Part shown: positions 1-5,382 of the stretch, in pieces
Position numbering within the stretch: position 1 is the stretch's first letter
Layout of the letters: every line of letters begins with the position of its first letter
Made by a program: the position numbers and the translations under genes
Notes under the pieces: model-generated
The model's database searches: none
What the model was told of the DNA's origin: nothing
The model's input: the letters and a program-made list of their open reading frames with translations, nothing else
Origin: DATLAN01 sp035527455
GTDB lineage: Bacteria > Planctomycetota > Planctomycetia > Pirellulales > Thermoguttaceae
Length of the DNA: 5,390 nucleotides
Direction of reading: 5' to 3'
Assembly: GCA_035527455.1 (NCBI GenBank)
Contig: DATLAN010000229.1
Location: 1-5,390, forward strand

Positions 1-1259
1 TTCATCGAGCAGAATTTCGGGCCGCACATGCTGCAATAAGGCGACTGTCCGTACTCGGCGCCAGGCAAAGTCTCCTCGCGCATTTGCCGGGCGGTTTCCG
101 GATCGAGCGAGAGGCGGAACTGCTCCTCCCAGTCGAACTCGGCCCGGGCCTTGCTGATCGCGTCGTCTCGCTGCCGGGCACCCACCCGACGCCGGGCGAC
201 GTCGGCCGCGTGGGCGGCGATCTTGTAAGCGATCACGCCCTGCCGAACGTCCTCCGCGTTGGGCAGGCCGAGGTGCTCTTTCGGGGTCACGTAGCAGAGC
301 ATCGCCGCGCCGTGCCACGCGGCCATCGCCGCCCCGATCGCGCTGGTGATGTGATCGTAGCCGGGCGCCACGTCGGTCACGACCGGACCCAATACGTAGA
401 ACGGCGCCTCGTCGCACCACTCCATCTCCCGCCGCACGTTCATCTCGATCTGGTCCATCGGCACGTGGCCCGGCCCTTCGATCATCACCTGGCAGTTCCT
501 CTGCCGGGCACGGCGGGCCAATTCGCCCATCACCTTCAATTCGGCGAACTGGGCCTCGTCGCTGGCGTCGGCGAGCGAGCCGGGCCGCAACGCGTCGCCG
601 AGACTCCAGGTGACGTCGTAGCGGTGCATGATGTCGCACAGGTCGTCGAAGTGCGTGTAGAAAGGATTCTCCTGCCGGTGCGCCGTCATCCACTTCGCCG
701 CCAGCGATCCGCCGCGGCTGACGATGCCCGTCAAACGCTTATCGGTCAGCGGCAAGTGCTCGCGCAAGACGGCGCAGTGGATCGTCATGTAATCGACGCC
801 CTGCCGTGCCTGTTCTTCGACCACGTCGAGGAAGTCCTGCGGGCGCATCTCGACAATGTCGTCGAGCCGCTGGGCCATCTCGTAAATGGGCACGGTGCCG
901 ACCGGCACGGTGGCCGCCTCGATGATCCGGCGGCGAACCGCCTCGATCGACTCGCCGGTCGAAAGGTCCATCACCGTATCGGCCCCGTATCGCACGGCCA
1001 GAAAGAGCTTCTCCAGCTCGCACTCCGTGTCGCTGGAGAGGGCCGACTTGCCGATGTTGGCGTTGATCTTCGTGCGGGCCGCGATCCCGATCCCGATCGG
1101 CCGGAGCCCCTTCTGGAGGTGAACCTCGTTGGCCGGAATGACCATCCGCCCCCGCGCTACCTCGTCGCGCACCAACTCCCGATCGAGCTGCTCGCTTCGT
1201 GCCACTTCCTCCATTTCGGGCGTGATGACGCCTTGACGGGCCTGTTCGATTTGGGTCAT
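1..1259 (-). CDS. thiC: Phosphomethylpyrimidine synthase ThiC, short form, C-terminus cut by the window edge
   Basis: ThiC is a cytosolic radical-SAM enzyme that rearranges aminoimidazole ribotide into hydroxymethylpyrimidine phosphate, the pyrimidine precursor of thiamine. The frame is open from an ATG at 1259 to base 1, giving 419 codons without a stop. Family motifs seen in order: NANIGKS (66-72), MDLSTG (97-102), VPVGTVPIYE (118-127), SRGGS (181-185), EGPGHVPMDQ (261-270), GPVVTDVAPGYDHIT (291-305), AWHGAAMLCYVTPKEHLGLP (314-333). The C-terminal 4Fe-4S motif CX2CX4C is complete at C409, C412 and C417, so only a short tail should be missing. The N-terminus lacks the extra domain of the roughly 630-residue E. 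coli-type enzyme, as in the roughly 430-residue short forms. There is no strong Shine-Dalgarno; AAGAGAA lies about 12 bases upstream. The identification is very secure. The long plus-strand frame over this region is its antisense shadow. Confidence 0.97.
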   Translation of the reverse strand, partial: MTQIEQARQGVITPEMEEVARSEQLDRELVRDEVARGRMVIPANEVHLQKGLRPIGIGIAARTKINANIGKSALSSDTECELEKLFLAVRYGADTVMDLSTGESIEAVRRRIIEAATVPVGTVPIYEMAQRLDDIVEMRPQDFLDVVEEQARQGVDYMTIHCAVLREHLPLTDKRLTGIVSRGGSLAAKWMTAHRQENPFYTHFDDLCDIMHRYDVTWSLGDALRPGSLADASDEAQFAELKVMGELARRARQRNCQVMIEGPGHVPMDQIEMNVRREMEWCDEAPFYVLGPVVTDVAPGYDHITSAIGAAMAAWHGAAMLCYVTPKEHLGLPNAEDVRQGVIAYKIAAHAADVARRRVGARQRDDAISKARAEFDWEEQFRLSLDPETARQMREETLPGAEYGQSPYCSMCGPKFCSM

Positions 1260-1291
1260 GGTTTTGGGCGTTCTCTTCGGGCGTGACCTCG

Positions 1292-1336
1292 TGTGCCGGC
1301 CGCGTAGATCGACTTGGGTGGGCTTCAGGCCGGACA
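1292..1336 (-). promoter_or_regulatory. Possible hairpin at the 5' end of the thiC leader
   Basis: An inverted repeat pairs GGCCGG (1328-1333) with CCGGCC (1296-1301) across a 26-base loop. Three further pairs, ACA (1334-1336) with TGT (1292-1294), extend it past a single bulged base at 1295. It begins almost exactly at the predicted transcription start. It does not carry the conserved TPP-aptamer elements (a CUGAGA-type core is absent), so it is not called a riboswitch. It could be a leader stabiliser, an attenuator or chance in GC-rich DNA. Confidence 0.3.
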
Positions 1337-1342
1337 ATCTAA

Positions 1343-1370
1343 ATGCTACCGCTAACCCGGGGCTTGTCAA
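1343..1370 (-). promoter_or_regulatory. Sigma-70-type promoter for thiC
   Basis: Read on the minus strand, a perfect -35 TTGACA (1370-1365) is followed after 16 bases by TAGCAT (1348-1343), 4 of 6 matches to the -10 consensus. Transcription would start near 1336, giving a leader of about 77 bases before the thiC ATG. The promoter lies between the hicA stop (1391) and thiC, so thiC can be expressed independently of the toxin-antitoxin pair. Assigned by motif only. Confidence 0.55.
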
Positions 1371-1390
1371 CCGGCCGCGCCGTAGGCCCA

Positions 1391-1612
1391 TCACCACAGT
1401 TCCGCGAATTCAGCCGGCGTCATGCCAATGTCGCGAAGGATGCTGCGCAACGTACCGATCTTCAGCGAACGGTTCCCATGCACCGGAACCGATGTGCGCT
1501 GCTCCCCGCGTCGAAAATAGTGGTGACTTCCACGAACCCGGATCAACGCGAATCTCTGTCGCTGCAAGAAGAGCACCATGTCGCTTCCACTGGGGCGAGG
1601 CAGCTTAGCCAC
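1391..1612 (-). CDS. hicA: HicA-type mRNA interferase toxin
   Basis: HicA toxins are small double-stranded-RNA-binding-fold proteins that cleave mRNA until bound by HicB. This 73-residue protein fits the family closely: N-terminal KLPRPSG (3-9), the histidine signature RGSHHYF (27-33), then VPVHGNRSLKIGTLRSILRDIG (42-63) and the tail MTPAEF. One histidine of H30/H31 is expected to be catalytic; by analogy with GSNH in E. coli HicA, H31 is the better candidate. The start is a GTG at 1612, 7 bases after a GGAG (1623-1620) that lies inside hicB. It overlaps the hicB stop by 8 bases, implying translational coupling. The antitoxin gene comes first, the reverse of the classic hicA-hicB order but common in this subfamily. 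Full length, with no visible damage. Confidence 0.93.
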   Translation of the reverse strand: MAKLPRPSGSDMVLFLQRQRFALIRVRGSHHYFRRGEQRTSVPVHGNRSLKIGTLRSILRDIGMTPAEFAELW

Positions 1613-1841
1613 GAGCCAACTCCGTCAGGTCCCAGTCGAGATGACGAATCGTCGGCGAGGCGATTCGGCCAAGGGCATCCTCCAAACCGAAGGCATCGAT
1701 GTAGCCTCGAATCGCTTCCCGCAAGTCGGCGATAGCCTCTTCTTCCGTTTCCCCTTCACCGTACGCCGGGATGTCCGGAATCCGGGCGGTATATCCCCCC
1801 TGTTCCGGGTCCGGGATCAGTTCGACGACGATTCCACTCAC
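1605..1841 (-). CDS. hicB: HicB-type antitoxin
   Basis: HicB proteins have a partial RNase-H-like fold and neutralise HicA by covering its active site. The 78-residue product carries the family pattern: VVELIPDPEQGGYTARIPD (5-23), then GEGETEEEAIADLREAIRGYID (28-49), a glycine-tyrosine strand followed by the acidic helix. The start is a GTG at 1841, supported by a strong GAGGAG (1855-1850) 8 bases upstream, one of the few clear Shine-Dalgarno sites in the window. The stop is a TAA at 1607-1605. There is no C-terminal helix-turn-helix or ribbon-helix-helix DNA-binding domain, which larger HicB proteins use for autorepression. Self-regulation would therefore need another route or be absent. It is the first gene of a two-gene operon with hicA. 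Confidence 0.92.
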   Translation of the reverse strand: MSGIVVELIPDPEQGGYTARIPDIPAYGEGETEEEAIADLREAIRGYIDAFGLEDALGRIASPTIRHLDWDLTELARG

Positions 1842-1849
1842 TATCTGGA

Positions 1850-1855
1850 CTCCTC
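1850..1855 (-). promoter_or_regulatory. Ribosome binding site that fixes the hicB GTG start
   Basis: GAGGAG on the minus strand, spaced 8 bases from the GTG at 1841. It decides between this GTG and other in-frame starts, and indicates strong translation of the antitoxin relative to the coupled toxin. Confidence 0.7.
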
Positions 1856-1892
1856 ACCGCATGGGACCCGATTACCATTACAGCTACACCCA

Positions 1893-1921
1893 AGCATACG
1901 CAAAATACCGACGCTGGTCAA
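1893..1921 (-). promoter_or_regulatory. Promoter of the hicBA operon
   Basis: Minus-strand -35 TTGACC (1921-1916, 5 of 6) is separated by exactly 17 bases from TATGCT (1898-1893, 4 of 6). The predicted start near 1886 gives a leader of about 45 bases ending in the GAGGAG site. Nothing resembling a clear operator palindrome overlaps it; the only nearby repetition is a short direct TGTAAT/GGTAAT pair just downstream (1871-1882). Assigned by motif only. Confidence 0.6.
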
Positions 1922-1949
1922 ACGTGCCATCCTGGCCACGCTCGTCGTT

Positions 1950-1973
1950 GCCGGCCGAATGGGAGCCGGCCGA
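1950..1973. repeat. Short direct repeat able to form a hairpin after the phosphoesterase gene
   Basis: GCCGGCCGA occurs at 1950-1958 and again at 1965-1973. Because GCCGGC is its own reverse complement, the two copies can also pair as a 6-bp stem with a 9-base loop. It lies 15 bases past the stop of the metallophosphoesterase gene, where a terminator would be expected, but no T-run follows on the minus strand. It is at best a weak transcription stop. Confidence 0.3.
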
Positions 1974-1987
1974 GATGATTCACACAC

Positions 1988-3253
1988 TCATTCAACCCGT
2001 CCGGGTGGGGCTGGAGGCCGGGAAACGGATATCGCAAGACTCTGGGGCTTTCGGTACGGCAGAGCATCATGAGCCCCACCGATCCCGTTCTCGGGCCGTG
2101 GAAGGGCGTGCAGCATCAGATGGGCCATCTCCGGTGGGCAATTCAGACGCACGGGCAACTCGCCGGACAGGCCCCGGGTGACGTGCATGATCGTCGGCGG
2201 GGCGTAGAACAGGCCCGAGGCGTACTTCACGCCCGCGGAACTGGGAGAAAAAATCGGGCCGATCAACGGGAAACGGATTTGGCCGCCGTGCGTATGGCCG
2301 GCCAAGAGCAGATCGACGTCCCGGGCCTGGGCCCAGCCGAGTTGGTCGGGACTGTGGGAAAGCACGATCCGCAACGGTCCGCCGTCAGCGGTCCGCGGGG
2401 GGCAGGACCGCATATCGGCCGCCGGCACGATCCACGGCAGCTCGTTGCCGGCCAGGATGACCGGCTCGCCGCAGACGTCCACTTGCAGCCAACGGCCGCC
2501 CAGATCGATCAACCCGTTGCGCTTCAGCACCCGCCGAAGCCGGTCGGTGTCCACGCGGACGTCGTGATTGCCCAGGACGAAATAGACGCCGTGCCGGGCG
2601 CGAAGCCGGCCCAGCGTGTCGGGGATCCAGTCGATGAAGTCGGAGTGATCGACCAGGTCGCCGGTGATCGCCACCAGGTCGGCGTCGATCCGATTGCACC
2701 GCCGGACGACCTCCTGAAAATACGGCTTGGCCACGCGGCCGGTGAAATGGAAGTCGGAAACGTGCACGATCGACAATCCATCCAGCGCGGAAGCCAGCCG
2801 CGGCACGTCGATCGCCCGTTCGGTCACGTCCAGTTGCAGGATTTCGTTGCCCGGCAGTCGAACCAGGAAATGCCGGGGCTGCTGGCGGGCGGCATCCTCG
2901 TCGAGTTGGACCGACCGCGTGCGATGGAAGCGGAGCAGGTGCGGTGGGCGATTCACGGCGACCCGCCCTACCCACCACACGACACTCATCGCCGCGGCCA
3001 CCCAGCAGGTGCCCAAGTAAAACAGGACGGGCCAAGGAACGTCCGGCCAGGCGAGCCCTTCCGGGGCGGCCAGGCCCGAAGAAAAACACCACAAACCAAA
3101 CCCGACCGGCAACAGCACCAGGCAGGCCAGACACAGCAGGGTCAGCGAGCGCGACGCCCCGTGCGGCATCGCCGTGCCGTGGATACGGTTGACCAGGGCG
3201 ACCCAGAGGAACGCGTGTCCGATCAGAGCCCACAGCAGGAGGATGATGTCCAT
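1988..3253 (-). CDS. Membrane-anchored calcineurin-like metallophosphoesterase (YaeI/YkuE-like)
   Basis: The 421-residue protein begins with three likely membrane segments (about 2-22, 38-60 and 75-97). A catalytic domain (about 157-385) follows, with all metallophosphoesterase motifs: D167-x-H169, G198-D199, G228-N229-H230-D231, H300 in VLSHSPDQLG, and G319-H320-T-H322-GGQI. These residues bind a two-metal centre that hydrolyses phosphomonoesters or diesters. The GHTHGGQIRFP motif and hydrophobic N-terminus resemble YaeI/YkuE-type enzymes, some of which act on lipid-linked phosphates. YaeI is about 270 residues, so the membrane region and the polar tail (385-421) are additions. The substrate is unknown. 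The start is an ATG at 3253 with no evident Shine-Dalgarno, 36 bases after the stop of the upstream signalling gene, so co-transcription is likely. The stop is a TGA at 1990-1988. Confidence 0.9.
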   Translation of the reverse strand: MDIILLLWALIGHAFLWVALVNRIHGTAMPHGASRSLTLLCLACLVLLPVGFGLWCFSSGLAAPEGLAWPDVPWPVLFYLGTCWVAAAMSVVWWVGRVAVNRPPHLLRFHRTRSVQLDEDAARQQPRHFLVRLPGNEILQLDVTERAIDVPRLASALDGLSIVHVSDFHFTGRVAKPYFQEVVRRCNRIDADLVAITGDLVDHSDFIDWIPDTLGRLRARHGVYFVLGNHDVRVDTDRLRRVLKRNGLIDLGGRWLQVDVCGEPVILAGNELPWIVPAADMRSCPPRTADGGPLRIVLSHSPDQLGWAQARDVDLLLAGHTHGGQIRFPLIGPIFSPSSAGVKYASGLFYAPPTIMHVTRGLSGELPVRLNCPPEMAHLMLHALPRPENGIGGAHDALPYRKPQSLAISVSRPPAPPGRVE

Positions 3254-3289
3254 GGGATTCGTCGTCGGCAGTCGTCAGGAAGTGGGCGA

Positions 3290-5044
3290 CTACGTCTGCC
3301 CCACCGGTCCGGGCGATCGGATGATCTGCTCGACCGTGCTGACCAACTGGTCCAGGCGGAACGGCTTGTACAGGACCGCCTGCAGTCCGGCCTGGCGGGC
3401 CTTGACGATCGAGTGGCCCGGGTCGTAGCCGAAACCGGTCATCAGCACCAGCGGCACCGGATCGACGATCTCCTGGAGCTTGAGCATGAAGTCGTATCCG
3501 GTCATGTCGGGCAGACGGATGTCGGCGATCATCGCGTCGTAGGAATCATCGGCCAACGCTCGGACCATGTAGATCGCTTCGGCCCCGGCGTGGGCCGTTT
3601 CGACCACGCAGCCGTATCGCTCCAGCAGCGCGTGGGCGGCGCTGCGGACTCCTTCGTCGGCGTCCACGACCAGCACCCGGCGACCGCGCAAACACGGCCG
3701 TTCGTCGATTTGCAGCGCCTGCGGATGGGCCTCGGCGGGAACCATCTTCTGCCCCACTTTCTGGATCACCTGCTTGATGTCCCGGGCGTTGCGGAGGATC
3801 CGTTGCAGCCGCTCGACCACCTCGGGTTCGTGGCCGATGTAACGTTCCATCACGTTGACCGCGTCGTTGAGGATCTCGTCGACCGGCAAGGCCACCGCAC
3901 TGTGAATCGCTTCGCAACTCTCCGCCGCGGTGCTCATCTTCTCCGCCGCCAGCAGTTCCAACTGGTTCAGCGCCACCGCCACGTCACGGCTGAAGATCTC
4001 TAAAAACTGCAGGTCGCTTTCGCTGAACGCCTTCGGTTCCGGACTCTCCACGTTGAACGTGCCGATCACCTCGTCGTGCAATACCAAGGGCACCGTGAGC
4101 GAACTCTGGGCACCCGGGGCACCTTCCAGATACAGCGGGTCTTCGGTCGTGTCCTCGCACAGGTAACTCTTGCCGGTGGCTGCCACGAAACCGGTCACGC
4201 CGTTCTTCTGCGGCAGGGCGTGAAGCGTCCGACTCGCCGCCTCCAACGACATTCCCACCGACAACAAGGGCTCCAGCCGGCCGGTCTTCTGGTCCAGGAG
4301 ACGAACCTCGACTACCTCGAAGTGCAAAAGGTCCTGGGTGTGGTGGAGGATATTGGACTTCAGCAGTTCGATCCGGTCCTTCACCGCCATCTCGAACAGC
4401 TCGTCGGGCGTCAGATCGGCCAATTCCTGACCGGCCTGGTGAATGGCGGCCAGCTTCTGTTGCTGGTGCATCTCCACGGTCACGTCGCGGACCGTGACGA
4501 TCAGGTGCCGCGCAGCGGTGTCCACCTCGCGCACGGGGACCGCGTGAACGTGGAAATACCGGTTCTCCTCGACTCGCAACGTCGAGCTGGTTCCCTGCCC
4601 GGTCGCCAACGCCGTGTGGAAAGGGCAGAAGTCCGGGCCGAGGATCTCGGGACTCCCCAAGACGGCGTAGAAATTCTGTCCCACCACCGACTCGCAGCCG
4701 GTCCACTCGCACAGCCGGCCGTTGCTCCAGACAATCGTATTCTCGCTGTCCAGCAGCACGGCCCCGTCGGGCATGCCCTCCAGAATCTGCTCGTTCTGCA
4801 GGAGCTTGCCGATCTCGAAGGCCCGCTGGAGGTGCTCGGAACTGACAAAGACCCCGGCGAACTTCTCGCGGCTGAGCAGGGCCAACGCCCGCATCGGGCT
4901 CTGCACGGTGACCACCTCGTGTGGGTGGACCGCCTGGGTCAGCATCTGCTCGATATTGGCTTGGGAGTCGCCGATCAGGAGGATCTTGGGCTTAGCCGAC
5001 AAAGCACTCTCCACTCTTGGCAGACCGGACTGGAACCCACCCAT
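3290..5044 (-). CDS. Signalling protein: degenerate receiver, PAS, GAF, helical linker, intact C-terminal receiver; no kinase domain
   Basis: The 584-residue soluble protein has these parts. Residues 18-86 look like a receiver (KILLIGDSQ) whose phosphorylatable Asp is replaced around VSSEH (67-71). Residues 82-192 form a PAS domain (EGMPDGAVLLDSENTIVWSN) with cysteines C112, C117 and C140 and an ending of RDVT. A short coiled-coil-like linker follows, then a GAF domain (about 217-366, GVTGFVAATGKSYL and SLTVPLVLHDEVIGTFNVES). Residues 370-435 are helical, resembling a dimerisation domain without its histidine. The C-terminal receiver (455-575) is intact, with acidic pair D461/D463, phospho-acceptor D508, T536 and K560. 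No ATPase domain is present, so it cannot phosphorylate itself; a separate kinase is expected. The ATG at 5044 has no Shine-Dalgarno and sits about 11 bases from the predicted transcript start. A TTG at 5002, 6 bases after GGAG (5012-5009), may be the real start, trimming 14 residues. It is probably in one transcript with the phosphoesterase. Confidence 0.88.
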   Translation of the reverse strand: MGGFQSGLPRVESALSAKPKILLIGDSQANIEQMLTQAVHPHEVVTVQSPMRALALLSREKFAGVFVSSEHLQRAFEIGKLLQNEQILEGMPDGAVLLDSENTIVWSNGRLCEWTGCESVVGQNFYAVLGSPEILGPDFCPFHTALATGQGTSSTLRVEENRYFHVHAVPVREVDTAARHLIVTVRDVTVEMHQQQKLAAIHQAGQELADLTPDELFEMAVKDRIELLKSNILHHTQDLLHFEVVEVRLLDQKTGRLEPLLSVGMSLEAASRTLHALPQKNGVTGFVAATGKSYLCEDTTEDPLYLEGAPGAQSSLTVPLVLHDEVIGTFNVESPEPKAFSESDLQFLEIFSRDVAVALNQLELLAAEKMSTAAESCEAIHSAVALPVDEILNDAVNVMERYIGHEPEVVERLQRILRNARDIKQVIQKVGQKMVPAEAHPQALQIDERPCLRGRRVLVVDADEGVRSAAHALLERYGCVVETAHAGAEAIYMVRALADDSYDAMIADIRLPDMTGYDFMLKLQEIVDPVPLVLMTGFGYDPGHSIVKARQAGLQAVLYKPFRLDQLVSTVEQIIRSPGPVGQT

Positions 5045-5061
5045 CCAATACTAGTGTAACA

Positions 5062-5090
5062 ATTATAGGTCGCCGACACAAACCAAACAA
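5062..5090 (-). promoter_or_regulatory. Promoter of the signalling protein and phosphoesterase transcript
   Basis: On the minus strand a perfect -10 TATAAT (5067-5062) lies exactly 17 bases after TTGTTT (5090-5085), 3 of 6 matches to the -35. Transcription would begin around 5055. That leaves only about 11 bases before the ATG at 5044 but about 53 before the TTG at 5002, which favours the later start unless the message is nearly leaderless. Confidence 0.6.
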
Positions 5091-5245
5091 CCGGCGCGCG
5101 GACTTTCCGCCCCCCCATTCTTGGATCGGTCCATTGCGGCCCGAAGATTGACCGAGCCTTTCGCGGAATACCCCGTTTGCGCCCTCGTTGGATCCCCCGC
5201 ACGCGACACGGCCGTTACGAAAGCTACAGCCGGAAGGCGGACCGG
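5091..5245. other. Non-coding stretch with no recognised feature
   Basis: This gap lies between the signalling-gene promoter and the mobile element. I see no RNA gene, terminator or credible reading frame in it. Short frames crossing it on the minus strand run into the transposon or the signalling gene and have no family-like features. Confidence 0.5.
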
Positions 5246-5253
5246 GAAAAAAC
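5246..5253 (+). repeat. Left 8-bp target site duplication of the mini-element
   Basis: GAAAAAAC directly abuts the GTAAC left end of the element and is repeated exactly after its right end (5383-5390). The base before each copy differs (G at 5245, C at 5382), so the duplication starts precisely here. Confidence 0.8.
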
Positions 5254-5382
5254 GTAACTGCTAAGCCATCTGCCGTCGGCATCGAATGGTAGCCGGATTC
5301 GCAAGAATTCGGGCCATTTCGCGTGAAACTGGGCAACGCCCGAATTCTTGCGAATCCGGCTACCATTTGGCTGAAGTGTTAC
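5254..5382. mobile_element. 129-bp non-autonomous IS66-type transposon (MITE)
   Basis: The element starts GTAAC and ends GTTAC. The outer 15 bases of the two ends match at 11 of 15 positions when one is inverted (5254-5268 against 5382-5368). They are flanked by identical 8-bp repeats, GAAAAAAC. Terminal repeats beginning GTAA and 8-bp duplications are the hallmarks of the IS66 family, so this looks like a mini-element moved by an IS66 transposase supplied from elsewhere. Inside is a perfect 30-bp inverted repeat (5285-5314 and 5338-5367) around a 23-base centre. Apart from a 16-base extra piece on the left (5269-5284), the whole element is one near-palindrome of two 45-base arms. It encodes no protein. 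Family assignment rests on ends and duplication length, not on a database match. Confidence 0.75.
5285..5367. repeat. Perfect 30-bp inverted repeat with 23-base loop, core of the mini-element
   Basis: Arms 5285-5314 and 5338-5367 are exact reverse complements, each containing GTAGCCGGATTCG and a GAATTC site. The stem would extend about three pairs outward with wobbles in RNA. The centre can form a small apical hairpin: TTTC (5317-5320), loop GCGT, GAAA (5325-5328). Neither strand has a T-run next to the stem, so it does not look like an ordinary intrinsic terminator. Confidence 0.85.

Noticed and set aside
84..1286. 400-residue open frame on the plus strand
   Set aside because: It is the exact antisense of thiC. 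The minus-strand frame has every ThiC motif, while this one shows none of any family.
1260..1342. TPP riboswitch before thiC
   Set aside because: The conserved aptamer core sequences are missing from the coding strand and the leader predicted from the promoter is shorter than a typical TPP aptamer plus expression platform.
2069..4003. 644-residue open frame on the plus strand
   Set aside because: It lies wholly antisense to the phosphoesterase and signalling genes, both with complete family motifs. Its protein is rich in Arg, Gln, His and Asp, as expected for an antisense frame of GC-rich codons, and shows no domain.
4076..5059. 327-residue open frame on the plus strand
   Set aside because: It is antisense to the PAS-GAF part of the signalling gene; composition is typical of a shadow frame and no motif is present.
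5056..5218. GTAAC at 5056 and GTTAC at 5214-5218 as ends of a second IS66-type element
   Set aside because: The 8 bases outside the two ends (ATACTAGT and GAAAGCTA) do not match and the sequence just inside does not form an inverted repeat, so this is chance.
4992..5366. 124-residue minus-strand frame running from the mini-element into the signalling gene
   Set aside because: It starts inside the transposon's inverted repeat, crosses the promoter at 5062-5090 and overlaps the signalling gene in another frame. No recognisable domain.
5285..5367. Reading the long inverted repeat as an intrinsic terminator
   Set aside because: The stem is not followed by a T-run on either strand; the A-tracts at both ends are target duplications at some distance from the stem. 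The transposon reading explains the whole structure better.
5254..5382. Integron attC site
   Set aside because: The ends carry GTAAC/GTTAC but the structure is a perfect stem with flanking direct repeats, not the imperfect stem with extrahelical bases of attC, and no integrase or cassette array is present.
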